A stretch of 64,000 nucleotides of DNA, taken from positions 620,001-684,000 of the forward strand of contig NZ_SLUP01000002.1 of assembly GCF_004341235.1 (NCBI RefSeq), written 5' to 3'. Position 1 is the stretch's first letter. Every line of letters starts with the position of its first letter. Under the pieces are notes generated by a model that saw only the letters and a program-made list of their open reading frames with translations, ran no database searches and was not told the DNA's origin. Positions 45,527-54,071 of this stretch are shown here, piece after piece. A program made the translations under genes and the position numbers. This stretch comes from Mariniflexile fucanivorans (GTDB lineage Bacteria; Bacteroidota; Bacteroidia; Flavobacteriales; Flavobacteriaceae).

Positions 45527-45534
45527 TAATTTTG
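45527..45534 (+). promoter_or_regulatory. -7 box of smpB
   Basis: TAATTTTG, exact TAnnTTTG match, only 6 bp before the ATG at 45541. No clear -33 TTG at the usual distance. Confidence 0.6.
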
Positions 45535-45540
45535 CAGTCG

Positions 45541-45999
45541 ATGCAAAAAAATATAAACATACAAAACAAAAAAGCGCGCTTTCTATTTGAAATTTTAGAT
45601 AAGTACACCGCTGGTATTGTGCTAACGGGTACAGAAATAAAATCGATTCGGAGCAGTAAGGCTTCTATTGCCGAAAGTTTTTGTGAGTTTAATGAAAAAG
45701 GCGAACTTTTTGTAATTAATGCTACTATTGAAGAATATGCTTTTGGCAATTATTACAACCACCGCCCAAAAGCGGAACGAAAGTTGCTATTAAACAAGCG
45801 CGAACTTAAAAAATTACAAAAAGAAGTTCAAAGTTCTGGGCTTACTATTATACCATTGCGTTTATTTATCAATGAAAAAGGCTATGCCAAAATGGATATT
45901 GCTCTAGCTAAAGGTAAAAAGCTTTTTGATAAACGTGAAACGATAAAAGACCGTGATAATAAGCGTGACTTAGACCGTGTTAAGAAAAACTTTAAATAA
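45541..45999 (+). CDS. smpB: SsrA-binding protein
   Basis: 152 residues from ATG 45541; a TTG nine bases upstream would fall in the -7 box. OB-fold core with FEILDKYTAGIVLTGTEIKSIR, EYAFGNYYNHRPKAERKLLLNKRE and the basic C-terminal tail KRETIKDRDNKRDLDRVKKNFK that occupies the mRNA channel. It delivers tmRNA to stalled ribosomes. Positions of the promoter and start codon imply a nearly leaderless message. Confidence 0.95.
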   Translation: MQKNINIQNKKARFLFEILDKYTAGIVLTGTEIKSIRSSKASIAESFCEFNEKGELFVINATIEEYAFGNYYNHRPKAERKLLLNKRELKKLQKEVQSSGLTIIPLRLFINEKGYAKMDIALAKGKKLFDKRETIKDRDNKRDLDRVKKNFK

Positions 46000-46036
46000 A
46001 TTACAAACATACTATTAGGTAAATAATCTGTTTAAA

Positions 46037-46582
46037 ATGATGAAAAAATTGATACTTCTGGTTTTAATTACTTTTATGACCTCTGCCATACATTCTCAAG
46101 GAAAGAGCAAAGAGAAAGAAGCTCCAAAAGATTATTCCGAAAACGTTTCAACTATTAATAGTACCATCAATTCTTTATATGCTGCTATTTCTGGTGAAAA
46201 AGGAAAAAAAAGAGATTGGGCACTTTTTAAATATTTATTTCACCCCGATGGAAAATTAATTACTTCGGGAAAAAATGATGAAAGCAAGTTTCAAATACGC
46301 TATATGAAACCAGATGATTATGTAAAAAGTTCTGGAAAATGGATTGTCGATAATGGTTTTATTGAAAAAGAAGTTCACAGAGCAGTAGATGCTTTTGGTA
46401 ATATGGCTCAGGTTTTTAGTACGTTTGAAGCATTTCAAAGTGAAAAAGACGAGGAACCATTTATGCGTGGCATTAACAGCATTCAATTACTTAACGATGG
46501 CACACGTTGGTGGATTGTTAATGTTTTTTGGGATAACGAAGATAGAAGAAACCCGATACCTAGAAATTATTTACCTAAATAG
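46037..46582 (+). CDS. secreted NTF2-like protein, hypothetical
   Basis: 181 residues, signal peptide ending SAIHSQ. After a charged linker (GKSKEKEAPKDY) it has the cone-shaped NTF2/SnoaL pattern: NSTINSLYAAISGEKGKKRDWALFKYLFHPDGKLI, then HRAVDAFGNMAQVFSTFEAF and GINSIQLLNDGTRWWIVNVFWDNE. Secreted members of this fold are common in Bacteroidota; function unknown. It may be co-transcribed with smpB (37-bp gap). Confidence 0.78.
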   Translation: MMKKLILLVLITFMTSAIHSQGKSKEKEAPKDYSENVSTINSTINSLYAAISGEKGKKRDWALFKYLFHPDGKLITSGKNDESKFQIRYMKPDDYVKSSGKWIVDNGFIEKEVHRAVDAFGNMAQVFSTFEAFQSEKDEEPFMRGINSIQLLNDGTRWWIVNVFWDNEDRRNPIPRNYLPK

Positions 46583-46679
46583 TTTGTAGTTTGTGGTTTG
46601 TGGTTTGTGGCAAAATAGTTTTTTAACCCAAAAATAAATAACAACCAAAAACTAACAACCAACACCCAATACCCAACAA

Positions 46680-47321
46680 CTAATTCTTATCCTCCAACAA
46701 AGGCACAAACCTAAATTCACCAAACTCGTGTTGTTCAAATTGTTTGGTGTCTTTTCTAATAAAAAGGGTCATGATTTGCACATCGTCGCCCACAGGAATC
46801 ACTAACCTACCTCCTATTTTTAACTGACTTAATAAGGGCTTAGGCACAAAAGGTGCGCCGGCGGTTACAATAATACTATCAAAAGGTGCTTCTTCATTTA
46901 AACCTTTGTAGCCGTCACCAAAAATAAGTTTCTTGGCACGGTAACCTAATTTTGGCAAAAATTTACTTGTTTTTTTAAACAATTCTTGTTGGCGTTCTAT
47001 ACTGTAAACCTTGGCTCCTAACTCGCATAAAACAGCTGTTTGGTAGCCACTTCCTGTACCAATTTCAAGAATTTTGTCTTCTTTTTGTACTTGTAGTAAT
47101 TCCGTTTGAAACGCTACGGTGTAGGGTTGCGAAATGGTTTGTTCGGCTGCAATGGGGAAAGCCATGTCTTTATATGCATAATCTAAAAAACTGGAATCCA
47201 TAAACAAATGCCTCGGTATATTGCCAATGGCATTTAAAACGGCTTCATTGGTTATTCCCTTGTTTTTTAATGTAGTAACTAATTGTTGGCGTAATCCTTT
47301 ATGCTTAAAAGTGTCTTTCAA
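46680..47321 (-). CDS. pcm: protein-L-isoaspartate O-methyltransferase
   Basis: 213 residues. FPIAAEQTISQPYTVAFQTELL (isoaspartyl-peptide region), SAM site ILEIGTGSGYQTAVL, and IIVTAGAPFVPKPLLSQLKIGGRLVIPVG. It repairs isoaspartate in aged proteins. Length and motifs are normal. It is convergent with the NTF2-like gene, the gap being A/C-rich low-complexity sequence. Confidence 0.94.
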   Translation of the reverse strand: MKDTFKHKGLRQQLVTTLKNKGITNEAVLNAIGNIPRHLFMDSSFLDYAYKDMAFPIAAEQTISQPYTVAFQTELLQVQKEDKILEIGTGSGYQTAVLCELGAKVYSIERQQELFKKTSKFLPKLGYRAKKLIFGDGYKGLNEEAPFDSIIVTAGAPFVPKPLLSQLKIGGRLVIPVGDDVQIMTLFIRKDTKQFEQHEFGEFRFVPLLEDKN

Positions 47322-47696
47322 TGTTGGCGTGGTTTATAGGGTAAAATTAGTTAAACATTTTTAGCTTAAAAAGTTTAAAATGCAATTAATTTCATGTTGT
47401 TTTTAATGAACTGATTATAAACTTTCTTTATTGTTCGCAAAATATCCTAAACCCATAAATTGCTGTTTTATGGTGGCTTCTTTTTGATGTCGTAAAAAAA
47501 CAAAATATTTGTTCTTTTCTGCGTAAATCTGCGAAATCAGTGGGATGATTTTATAATTAATTATTGTTTGTTTTCCCGCTGATTTCTCGGATAATTGCTT
47601 ATTTTTTTACCATTATTGTAAAAAACGGTTATACAGATAAACTTTTATAAATGTGCCAAAACTGGGGTTAAAATAAGATATTTAGCAAATATACCC

Positions 47697-47850
47697 GCGT
47701 TAGGGATTGAAACGGCATCCTTTTGGTTGCTTATTGTTAAGAACCAACCTTAAAAAACAAGTTGATAACTTTAAATTATGAATTTCTGCTTTCGTAGGAA
47801 TAAAAAAACCAAAAGATATAGTGGAAAGCCCGACCCGTAGGGAAACGCCC
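47697..47850 (+). repeat. GCGTTAGGG...GACCCGTAGGG interspersed repeat, full copy
   Basis: Opens GCGTTAGGGATTG and ends GTGGAAAGCCCGACCCGTAG followed by GGAAACGCCC. A shorter copy in opposite orientation is at 59199-59282 and a degenerate end at 33468-33513. Confidence 0.7.
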
Positions 47851-47907
47851 TGATAATTTTTAACTAAAATTTCGTTCGGAATAATGAAATTGGTGTTTTA
47901 AAAATCT

Positions 47908-47915
47908 TATTTTTG
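47908..47915 (+). promoter_or_regulatory. -7 box of the second Gfo/Idh/MocA gene
   Basis: TATTTTTG, exact consensus; TTG at 47890-47892 gives a short 15-bp spacing. The ATG is 15 bp downstream. Confidence 0.5.
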
Positions 47916-47930
47916 TTGAAAACGTTACAT

Positions 47931-48893
47931 ATGATGCTAAAAGCTGGAGTACTTGGTGCTGGCCACCTTGGAAAAATTCATTTAAGACTTCTTAAACAAT
48001 CTGATAAATATGATCTTGTTGGCTTTTATGATGCCGATGAAACCAATGGTAAAAAGGTAGAAGCTGAATTTGGGTATAAATTTTTTAATTCGATTGATGC
48101 ACTTATTGATGCTGTAGACGTAGTGGATATTGTAACACCTACATTATCGCATTACGAGTGTGCTAAAAAAGCCATTGCAAAAGGAAAACATATTTTTATT
48201 GAAAAGCCAATTACCAATACGGTTGAGGAAGCCGAACATATTAGGGAACTTTTGGCGGAGCACAACCTAAGAGGGCAAGTGGGGCATGTAGAGCGCTTTA
48301 ACCCGGCGTATTTGGCGGTGAAAAATGAAATTAATTCACCCATGTTTATTGAAACGCACCGTTTGGCAGAATTTAACCCACGTGGTACCGATGTGCCAGT
48401 GGTACTGGATTTAATGATTCATGATATTGATATTATTTTAAGTGTTGTTAAATCGAAAGTGAAACATATTAGCGCCAGTGGTGTTGCCGTAATTAGCAAC
48501 TCGCCCGATATTGCTAATGCGCGTATTGAGTTCGAAAATGGCTGTGTTGCTAACTTAACAGCTAGTAGAATTTCGCTTAAAAAAATGCGCAAAGCACGTT
48601 TTTTCCAAAAGGACGCTTATATTTCGGTAGATTTTTTAGAAAAGAAATGTGAAGTTGTAAAAATGAAAGATGCTCCTGAAACTCCAGGCGATTTTGATAT
48701 GGTACTTCAAAATGCTGAAGGTGAGAAAAAACAAATTTATTTTGATAATCCTGAAGTAGCAAATAACAATTCCATTCTTGATGAGTTGGAATCGTTTGCT
48801 CATGCTATAAACACAAATACATCACCAGAAGTAACTCTTCATGATGGAACGGAGGCGTTGCGTGTAGCTACACAAATTATTGAATGCTTTTAA
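47931..48893 (+). CDS. Gfo/Idh/MocA family oxidoreductase
   Basis: About 320 residues; ATG at 47931 (or 47934) is preferred over a TTG at 47913 that lies in the -7 box. Rossmann start LKAGVLGAGHLGKIHLRLL, IEKPITNTVEEAEHI (EKP motif), and C-terminal VVLDLMIHDIDIIL with the catalytic His region. This short, highly conserved flavobacterial form is distinct from the gene at 40.2 kb. Substrate unknown. A palindromic repeat separates it from the next gene. Confidence 0.9.
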   Translation: MMLKAGVLGAGHLGKIHLRLLKQSDKYDLVGFYDADETNGKKVEAEFGYKFFNSIDALIDAVDVVDIVTPTLSHYECAKKAIAKGKHIFIEKPITNTVEEAEHIRELLAEHNLRGQVGHVERFNPAYLAVKNEINSPMFIETHRLAEFNPRGTDVPVVLDLMIHDIDIILSVVKSKVKHISASGVAVISNSPDIANARIEFENGCVANLTASRISLKKMRKARFFQKDAYISVDFLEKKCEVVKMKDAPETPGDFDMVLQNAEGEKKQIYFDNPEVANNNSILDELESFAHAINTNTSPEVTLHDGTEALRVATQIIECF

Positions 48894-48901
48894 GTAATTA
48901 G

Positions 48902-48969
48902 CGTCATTGCGAGGTACGAAGCAATCTTTTTATAAATTGACAGATTACTTCACTTCATTTATAATGACG
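48902..48969. repeat. palindromic GTCATTGCGAGG element
   Basis: CGTCATT (48902-48908) is inverted at 48963-48969, and GAAGCAATCT is mirrored by AGATTACTTC inside. 68 bp, between two co-directional genes. Confidence 0.8.
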
Positions 48970-48991
48970 AAACGATAAACATTTTAGTTTC

Positions 48992-49882
48992 ATGAAAAAT
49001 ATAGCTGTAATAGGAGCTGGCACTATGGGAAATGGTATTGCACATACCTTTGCCCAAAGCGGATTTAAGGTAAACCTTATTGATATAAGTGAAGACTCGC
49101 TTAAAAAAGGTGTTGCAACTATTACAAAAAACCTTGATAGAATGGTTGCTAAGGAAACCATTACTTCATCTAAAAAAGAGGAAACTCTACAAAATATTTC
49201 TACGTTTACAAGTATTATTGAAGGTGTAAAAAATGCCGATTTAGTTGTTGAAGCAGCCACCGAAAACATTGATTTAAAACTAAAAATATTTAAACAATTA
49301 GACGAAATTTGTGAAAAAGATTGCATTTTAGCTACAAATACATCTTCAATTTCTATCACACAAATAGCTGCAGCGACCTCAAGACCTGAACAGGTTATTG
49401 GAATGCATTTTATGAATCCTGTTCCTATTATGCAATTAGTTGAAATTATTAGGGGATACAATACCAGTAATGCAGTAACTAAAACGATTATGGATTTATC
49501 CGTAGCATTAGGTAAAACACCTGTGGAGGTGAATGATTACCCAGGGTTTGTTGCCAACCGCATTTTAATGCCCATGATTAACGAATCCATCGAAAGTTTA
49601 TATAATGGTGTTGCTGGTGTACATGAAATTGATACCGTTATGAAATTAGGTATGGCACACCCTATGGGACCATTACAATTAGCCGATTTCATTGGTTTGG
49701 ATGTTTGCTTATCTATCCTTAATGTTATGCACGATGGGTTTAAAAATCCTAAATATGCGCCTTGTCCATTATTGGTAAATATGGTTCGTGCAGGAAAATT
49801 GGGCGTGAAATCTGGCGAAGGATTTTATGATTATTCTGAAAACAGAAAGGCTGAAAAAATTTCGAGGCAATTCCTCAAATAA
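48992..49882 (+). CDS. 3-hydroxybutyryl-CoA dehydrogenase
   Basis: 296 residues. NAD-binding VIGAGTMGNGIAHTFAQSGF, the DLVVEAATENIDLKLKIF segment, GMHFMNPVPIMQLVEII with catalytic His, PGFVANRILMPMINES, and C-terminal KLGVKSGEGFYDYS. Single-domain PaaH/Hbd type that oxidises (S)-3-hydroxyacyl-CoA in fatty-acid or aromatic catabolism. No partner beta-oxidation genes are adjacent. Confidence 0.93.
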   Translation: MKNIAVIGAGTMGNGIAHTFAQSGFKVNLIDISEDSLKKGVATITKNLDRMVAKETITSSKKEETLQNISTFTSIIEGVKNADLVVEAATENIDLKLKIFKQLDEICEKDCILATNTSSISITQIAAATSRPEQVIGMHFMNPVPIMQLVEIIRGYNTSNAVTKTIMDLSVALGKTPVEVNDYPGFVANRILMPMINESIESLYNGVAGVHEIDTVMKLGMAHPMGPLQLADFIGLDVCLSILNVMHDGFKNPKYAPCPLLVNMVRAGKLGVKSGEGFYDYSENRKAEKISRQFLK

Positions 49883-49902
49883 GTTTAGTCGGATGTCGTG
49901 GA

Positions 49903-49952
49903 GTTGTTTAGTTGTTCTTCCTTTTCGACTTAATAACAAACAACTAAACAAC
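49903..49952 (+). repeat. 14-bp-stem inverted repeat before the YggS gene
   Basis: GTTGTTTAGTTGTT (49903-49916) is perfectly inverted at 49939-49952. The surrounding GTCGTGG...CGACTTA...AACAACA sequence is partly repeated at 50654-50720. Confidence 0.7.
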
Positions 49953-49972
49953 ATACATATTAACAACATAAA

Positions 49973-50641
49973 ATGCACATACAAGAGAATCTTCAATATA
50001 TAAAATCTACCCTTCCAGACCACGTTACTTTAGTAGCCGTTTCTAAAACCAAACCTGTTAGCGACTTAATGGAAGCTTATAATGCTGGTCAACGTATTTT
50101 TGGTGAAAACAAAATTCAAGAAATGGTTGATAAGCACGAAACCATGCCAAAGGATATTGAATGGCACATGATTGGGCATGTACAGAGCAACAAAGTGAAA
50201 TATATGGCATCATTTGTGAGTTTAATTCATGGAGTTGATAATTTTAAACTATTGGAAGAAATAAATAAACAAGCCAAAAAACACAACAGAATTATTAATT
50301 GTTTGCTTCAAATAAAAATAGCTTCGGAAGATTCAAAATTTGGAATGACATCAAACGAAGCTTCAGAAATTATACAATCTGAAGCCTTTTCAAAATTAAA
50401 AAACATCAAAATAGTTGGTGTTATGGGCATGGCGACTTTTACCGAAGATAAAGATCAAATTAAAAAAGAATTCACCTTGTTAAAAACAATTTTTGATGAT
50501 TTAAAATTAATCAAATCATGTAACTTTAAACCTGAAACCATTAGCATGGGAATGAGTGGTGATTACCAATTAGCGATAGATTGCGGAAGTACCATGGTTC
50601 GTGTAGGAAGCAGTATTTTTGGGGAACGAAATTATAATTAA
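49973..50641 (+). CDS. YggS family pyridoxal-phosphate-binding protein
   Basis: 222 residues. PLP lysine in VTLVAVSKTKPVSDLMEAY, then GENKIQEMVDK, WHMIGHVQSNKVKYM, LLQIKIASEDSKFGM, and SMGMSGDYQLAIDCGSTMVRVGSSIFGERNY at the C-terminus. Single-domain alanine-racemase-fold protein that buffers PLP in the cell. Normal length. A 14-bp-stem hairpin precedes it. Confidence 0.93.
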   Translation: MHIQENLQYIKSTLPDHVTLVAVSKTKPVSDLMEAYNAGQRIFGENKIQEMVDKHETMPKDIEWHMIGHVQSNKVKYMASFVSLIHGVDNFKLLEEINKQAKKHNRIINCLLQIKIASEDSKFGMTSNEASEIIQSEAFSKLKNIKIVGVMGMATFTEDKDQIKKEFTLLKTIFDDLKLIKSCNFKPETISMGMSGDYQLAIDCGSTMVRVGSSIFGERNYN

Positions 50642-50721
50642 AAATATTAAATGGGTTGTCGTGGATTTGTTCAATTGAAACAACAAACGACTTAACAACA
50701 AACATCTTAACAACAAACAAC

Positions 50722-52086
50722 ATTTACGCAATATTAGACATAGAAACCACGGGGGGAAAGTATAATGAAGAAGGCATCACTGAAATTGCTATCTATAAAT
50801 TTGATGGCCACCAAGTAGTCGATCAATTTATAAGTCTTGTTAATCCTGAACGCGACATTCAGCCATTTGTTGTTAACCTTACAGGTATAAATAATAACAT
50901 GCTACGGAATGCACCTAAATTTTATGAGGTAGCGAAACGCATTGTTGAAATTACCGAAGATTGCATTTTGGTTGCTCACAACGCTCAATTCGATTACCGT
51001 ATTTTAGGTACCGAATTTAGACGTTTGGGGTTTGAATTTATTCGTCCGTCACTTTGTACCGTTGAATTAGCCAAAGATTTAATACCAGACCAACCATCGT
51101 ACAGTTTAGGGAAGTTGGTACGTTCACTTGGCATTCCTGTAACCGACAGACACCGTGCTTCGGGTGATGCATTAGCTACGGTAAAATTATTCAAAATGCT
51201 TTTGGATAAAGACACTTCAAAAAGTATTATTCAGCAATCTATACGTTTAAACGCAAAGCACCAACTAGAACCTCGACATTTGGATATTCTTGAAGAGTTA
51301 CCATCTGTTACCGGTGTTTATTATATTCATAATGCCAATGGAGACATTGTTTATATTGGAAAAAGCAATAATATAAAAAAACGTGTCAATCAACATTTCA
51401 CCAACACCAATCAAAAATCAAAAAAAATTCAAGCACAAGTTTCTTCTGTTACTTACGAAGCTACCGGCAGTGAATTGGTAGCACTTTTAAAAGAAAGTGA
51501 AGAAATAAAACGTATTAAACCCATATTTAACAGAGCAATGCGTCGCACCGTTTTCACTCATGCTTTATATGGTTTTTTTGATGATAAAGGCTATATAAAC
51601 CTTAAAATTGATGTTGCCGATTTACGTAAAAACCCAATAACAACGTTTACCAATAGAGAAAGCGGAAAAAGTTTTGTAAACAAAGTAATTGAAGAATATC
51701 GATTATGCCAAAAATTAGCAGGACTATATAAAACCAAAACGAGCTGTTTTAATTATGATTTAAAAACTTGTGATGGTGCTTGCATAGGAAAAGAACCTGT
51801 TGAATCGTACAATAAACGTGTGGAAGCCTTAATACTTAAAAATAGTTATAGAAATAAAAACATGGTTATTATTGATAGAGGCCGCGATATAGACGAGCGC
51901 AGTGCTATTTTAATAGAAAACGGTATGTTTAGAGGCTTAGGTTTTTTCAATTTAAATTATCAAATAACTAATATTGAAGTATTGGAATCTATCATAACTC
52001 CTATGCAAAATAATAGGGATACGCAGCATATTATTCAAAGTTATTTGAGAAAAAACAAGCAGGTTAAACAAATCTATTTTGATTGA
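50722..52086 (+). CDS. DnaQ-type exonuclease fused to GIY-YIG (UvrC-like) nuclease
   Basis: About 455 residues. 3'-5' exonuclease domain with ExoI YAILDIETTGG, ExoII LVAHNAQFDYRIL and ExoIII HRASGDALAT, then a GIY-YIG domain (GVYYIHNANGDIVYIGKSNNIKKRV) and a UvrC/Cho-like C-terminal region with four Cys. The fusion is typical of flavobacteria and resembles a Cho-type repair nuclease. Start is odd: homology begins at IYAILDIE, encoded ATT TAC at 50722, with no ATG, GTG or TTG nearer than the TTG at 50656. The ATT may be the initiator. Confidence 0.88.
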   Translation: MYAILDIETTGGKYNEEGITEIAIYKFDGHQVVDQFISLVNPERDIQPFVVNLTGINNNMLRNAPKFYEVAKRIVEITEDCILVAHNAQFDYRILGTEFRRLGFEFIRPSLCTVELAKDLIPDQPSYSLGKLVRSLGIPVTDRHRASGDALATVKLFKMLLDKDTSKSIIQQSIRLNAKHQLEPRHLDILEELPSVTGVYYIHNANGDIVYIGKSNNIKKRVNQHFTNTNQKSKKIQAQVSSVTYEATGSELVALLKESEEIKRIKPIFNRAMRRTVFTHALYGFFDDKGYINLKIDVADLRKNPITTFTNRESGKSFVNKVIEEYRLCQKLAGLYKTKTSCFNYDLKTCDGACIGKEPVESYNKRVEALILKNSYRNKNMVIIDRGRDIDERSAILIENGMFRGLGFFNLNYQITNIEVLESIITPMQNNRDTQHIIQSYLRKNKQVKQIYFD

Positions 52087-52088
52087 GT

Positions 52089-54047
52089 ATGAAAAAAATG
52101 ACTTTAGTTTTAGTTTTTATCTTTAGTTTAAATATCTATTCGCAATCTGATTTTAATTCAAAAGATTATGCTGTTGCCTATAATGATTTACAAAATAACA
52201 CTTATGAAAAAGATAGTACTGCCAACGCATTGGTTATTTATGAGTATGGCAATAGCTATGTAGAGCAGCAAGATTTTGAGTTAAAAACTGAAATTAAACG
52301 GAAAATAAAAATTTTAAATAAAGAAGGGTTTAACAAAGCAAACATGACCATTTATTTATATAATAATGGCAGTACAAAAGAAACCGTTAAAAATATTATT
52401 GCTACAACTTATAATCTTGTTGATAATAAAATTTCCACAACCAAATTAGATAAAAGCAATATTTTTGAAGATAAATACGATGAAAATCGTACACTTATAA
52501 AGTTTACGCTACCTAATATAAAAGAAGGTTCGGTAATTACATATAGTTACACCCTTAGTTCACCCTTTATGTTTAATTATAAAGGCTGGAGTTTTCAAGA
52601 AGATGTCCCTAAATTATATAGTGAATATAATACTAGCATTCCTGGAAATTGGCATTATAATATAAAACTTGTTGGTGGCAAAAAGTTAAGCACAAACGAA
52701 TCTGTTTTAAAGAACAATTGTCTGGATGGAGGTAGAGGTGCTTATGCAGATTGTACAGTATCCATTTATGCCATGGAAAACATACCCGCATTTATTGAAG
52801 AGGATTACATGACTACCAAAAATGATTATTTAGCTCGCATTGAATATGAATTAAATACATTTCAAGGTTTTGATGGCACTGTAAAGCCTTATGCAAAAAC
52901 TTGGGAAACTGTTGATAAAGAATTAAAGACAGATCAAAATATAGGCAGACAACTTATAAAATCTGTAGATACCGATGTGCTCTTATCTTCAAATATTTTA
53001 GAAGAAACGGATACTCTAAAAAAGGCTAAATTAATTTATAGTTTTATTCAAGAAAATTATACTTGGAATGAAGAATATCAAATATTTAAAGATGTATCGG
53101 TTAAAGATTTAATAAAAAACAAGTCTGGCAATGTGTCTTCTATAAACATTTTATTGCATAATCTACTACAAGATAGCGGTATAGATGTCAATCCTGTTTT
53201 ACTTTCTACGAGAAATAATGGGTTAGCAACAAAAATATTTCCAGTAATTTCAGAATTCAACTATTTAATAGTAAAAACAACTATTAATAACAAAACATAT
53301 TTATTGGATGCTACAGATAAATACCTAAGTTTTGGTGAAATCCCCTTTAGGTGCTTAACAGAATATGCCCGTGTTTTAGATTTTAAAAATGGCAGTGATT
53401 GGATGGATATTGAATTAGATAACACATCTACAGTGCAATATAGAGTTGATTTGAATTTGGATGACAAACAACATATTAGTGGTAGTTTATTAGCAAAAAA
53501 AACAGGCTACCATGCCCTAAATTCTAGAAAAGATTATTATCCTAACAAAGAGGCCTATATTAAAAAAATTCATGACAAGAACCCGTATAAAGAAATATCA
53601 AACCATCAGGTTTTAAGTGAGGGCGAAACAAGTTCAGATTTTATAGAGTCTTATGATGTTGAATACGAAAGCACAGAATCGGGTGATAATATTTATTTAA
53701 ATCCGTTTTTAATTAAGTTTTTTAATGAGAACCCTTTTAAACTTCAAGAAAGAACCTATCCTATAGATTTTGGATATAAAGATTCTTATTTCTATGCATT
53801 GAAGCTTAATTTTAGTGATGCATATACCATATTAGAAAAACCTAAAGACTTAGTTTTAAGCATTCCTAATAACAAAGGGCAATTATTTTTTTCCTCTGTA
53901 GCAATAGGCAATTCTATTATGATTTCATTCAAAATAAATTTTAAAGAAGCTATTTATCAACCAGAATATTACCCTTATTTAAAAGAATTCATGAGTAAGA
54001 TTGTTGACATTCAAACCAATTCCCTTATCTTAATAAAAAAGAAGTAA
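52089..54047 (+). CDS. DUF3857/transglutaminase-like secreted protein
   Basis: 653 residues from ATG 52089, two bases after the previous stop. Signal peptide ending LNIYSQ. DUF3857 region (about 55-220; YKFTLPNIKEGSVITYSYTL-like strands) followed by a transglutaminase-like region (LIYSFIQENYTWNEE, SINILLHNLLQDSGIDVNPVLLSTRN, YLLDATDKYL) in which the usual catalytic Cys is replaced by Ser/Asn, so it is probably non-catalytic. The C-terminus is beta-rich. Function unknown; common in Bacteroidota. Confidence 0.85.
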   Translation: MKKMTLVLVFIFSLNIYSQSDFNSKDYAVAYNDLQNNTYEKDSTANALVIYEYGNSYVEQQDFELKTEIKRKIKILNKEGFNKANMTIYLYNNGSTKETVKNIIATTYNLVDNKISTTKLDKSNIFEDKYDENRTLIKFTLPNIKEGSVITYSYTLSSPFMFNYKGWSFQEDVPKLYSEYNTSIPGNWHYNIKLVGGKKLSTNESVLKNNCLDGGRGAYADCTVSIYAMENIPAFIEEDYMTTKNDYLARIEYELNTFQGFDGTVKPYAKTWETVDKELKTDQNIGRQLIKSVDTDVLLSSNILEETDTLKKAKLIYSFIQENYTWNEEYQIFKDVSVKDLIKNKSGNVSSINILLHNLLQDSGIDVNPVLLSTRNNGLATKIFPVISEFNYLIVKTTINNKTYLLDATDKYLSFGEIPFRCLTEYARVLDFKNGSDWMDIELDNTSTVQYRVDLNLDDKQHISGSLLAKKTGYHALNSRKDYYPNKEAYIKKIHDKNPYKEISNHQVLSEGETSSDFIESYDVEYESTESGDNIYLNPFLIKFFNENPFKLQERTYPIDFGYKDSYFYALKLNFSDAYTILEKPKDLVLSIPNNKGQLFFSSVAIGNSIMISFKINFKEAIYQPEYYPYLKEFMSKIVDIQTNSLILIKKK

Positions 54048-54071
54048 TAAATCTTTTATTACATTTGGGCT

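Larger units (their letters stand above)
47322..47930. other. 609-bp gene-free region with interspersed repeat
   Basis: No credible coding frame. 47697-47850 is a full-length member of the GCGTTAGGG...GCCCGACCC repeat family with an embedded TTTCTGC-TTTC-GTAGGAA hairpin (47783-47800). A -7 box (TATTTTTG, 47908-47915) before the next gene closes the region. Confidence 0.75.

Noticed and set aside
48955-49461. Minus-strand frame of 168 codons
   Set aside because: Fully antisense to 3-hydroxybutyryl-CoA dehydrogenase, low-complexity Ser/Phe/Ile content.
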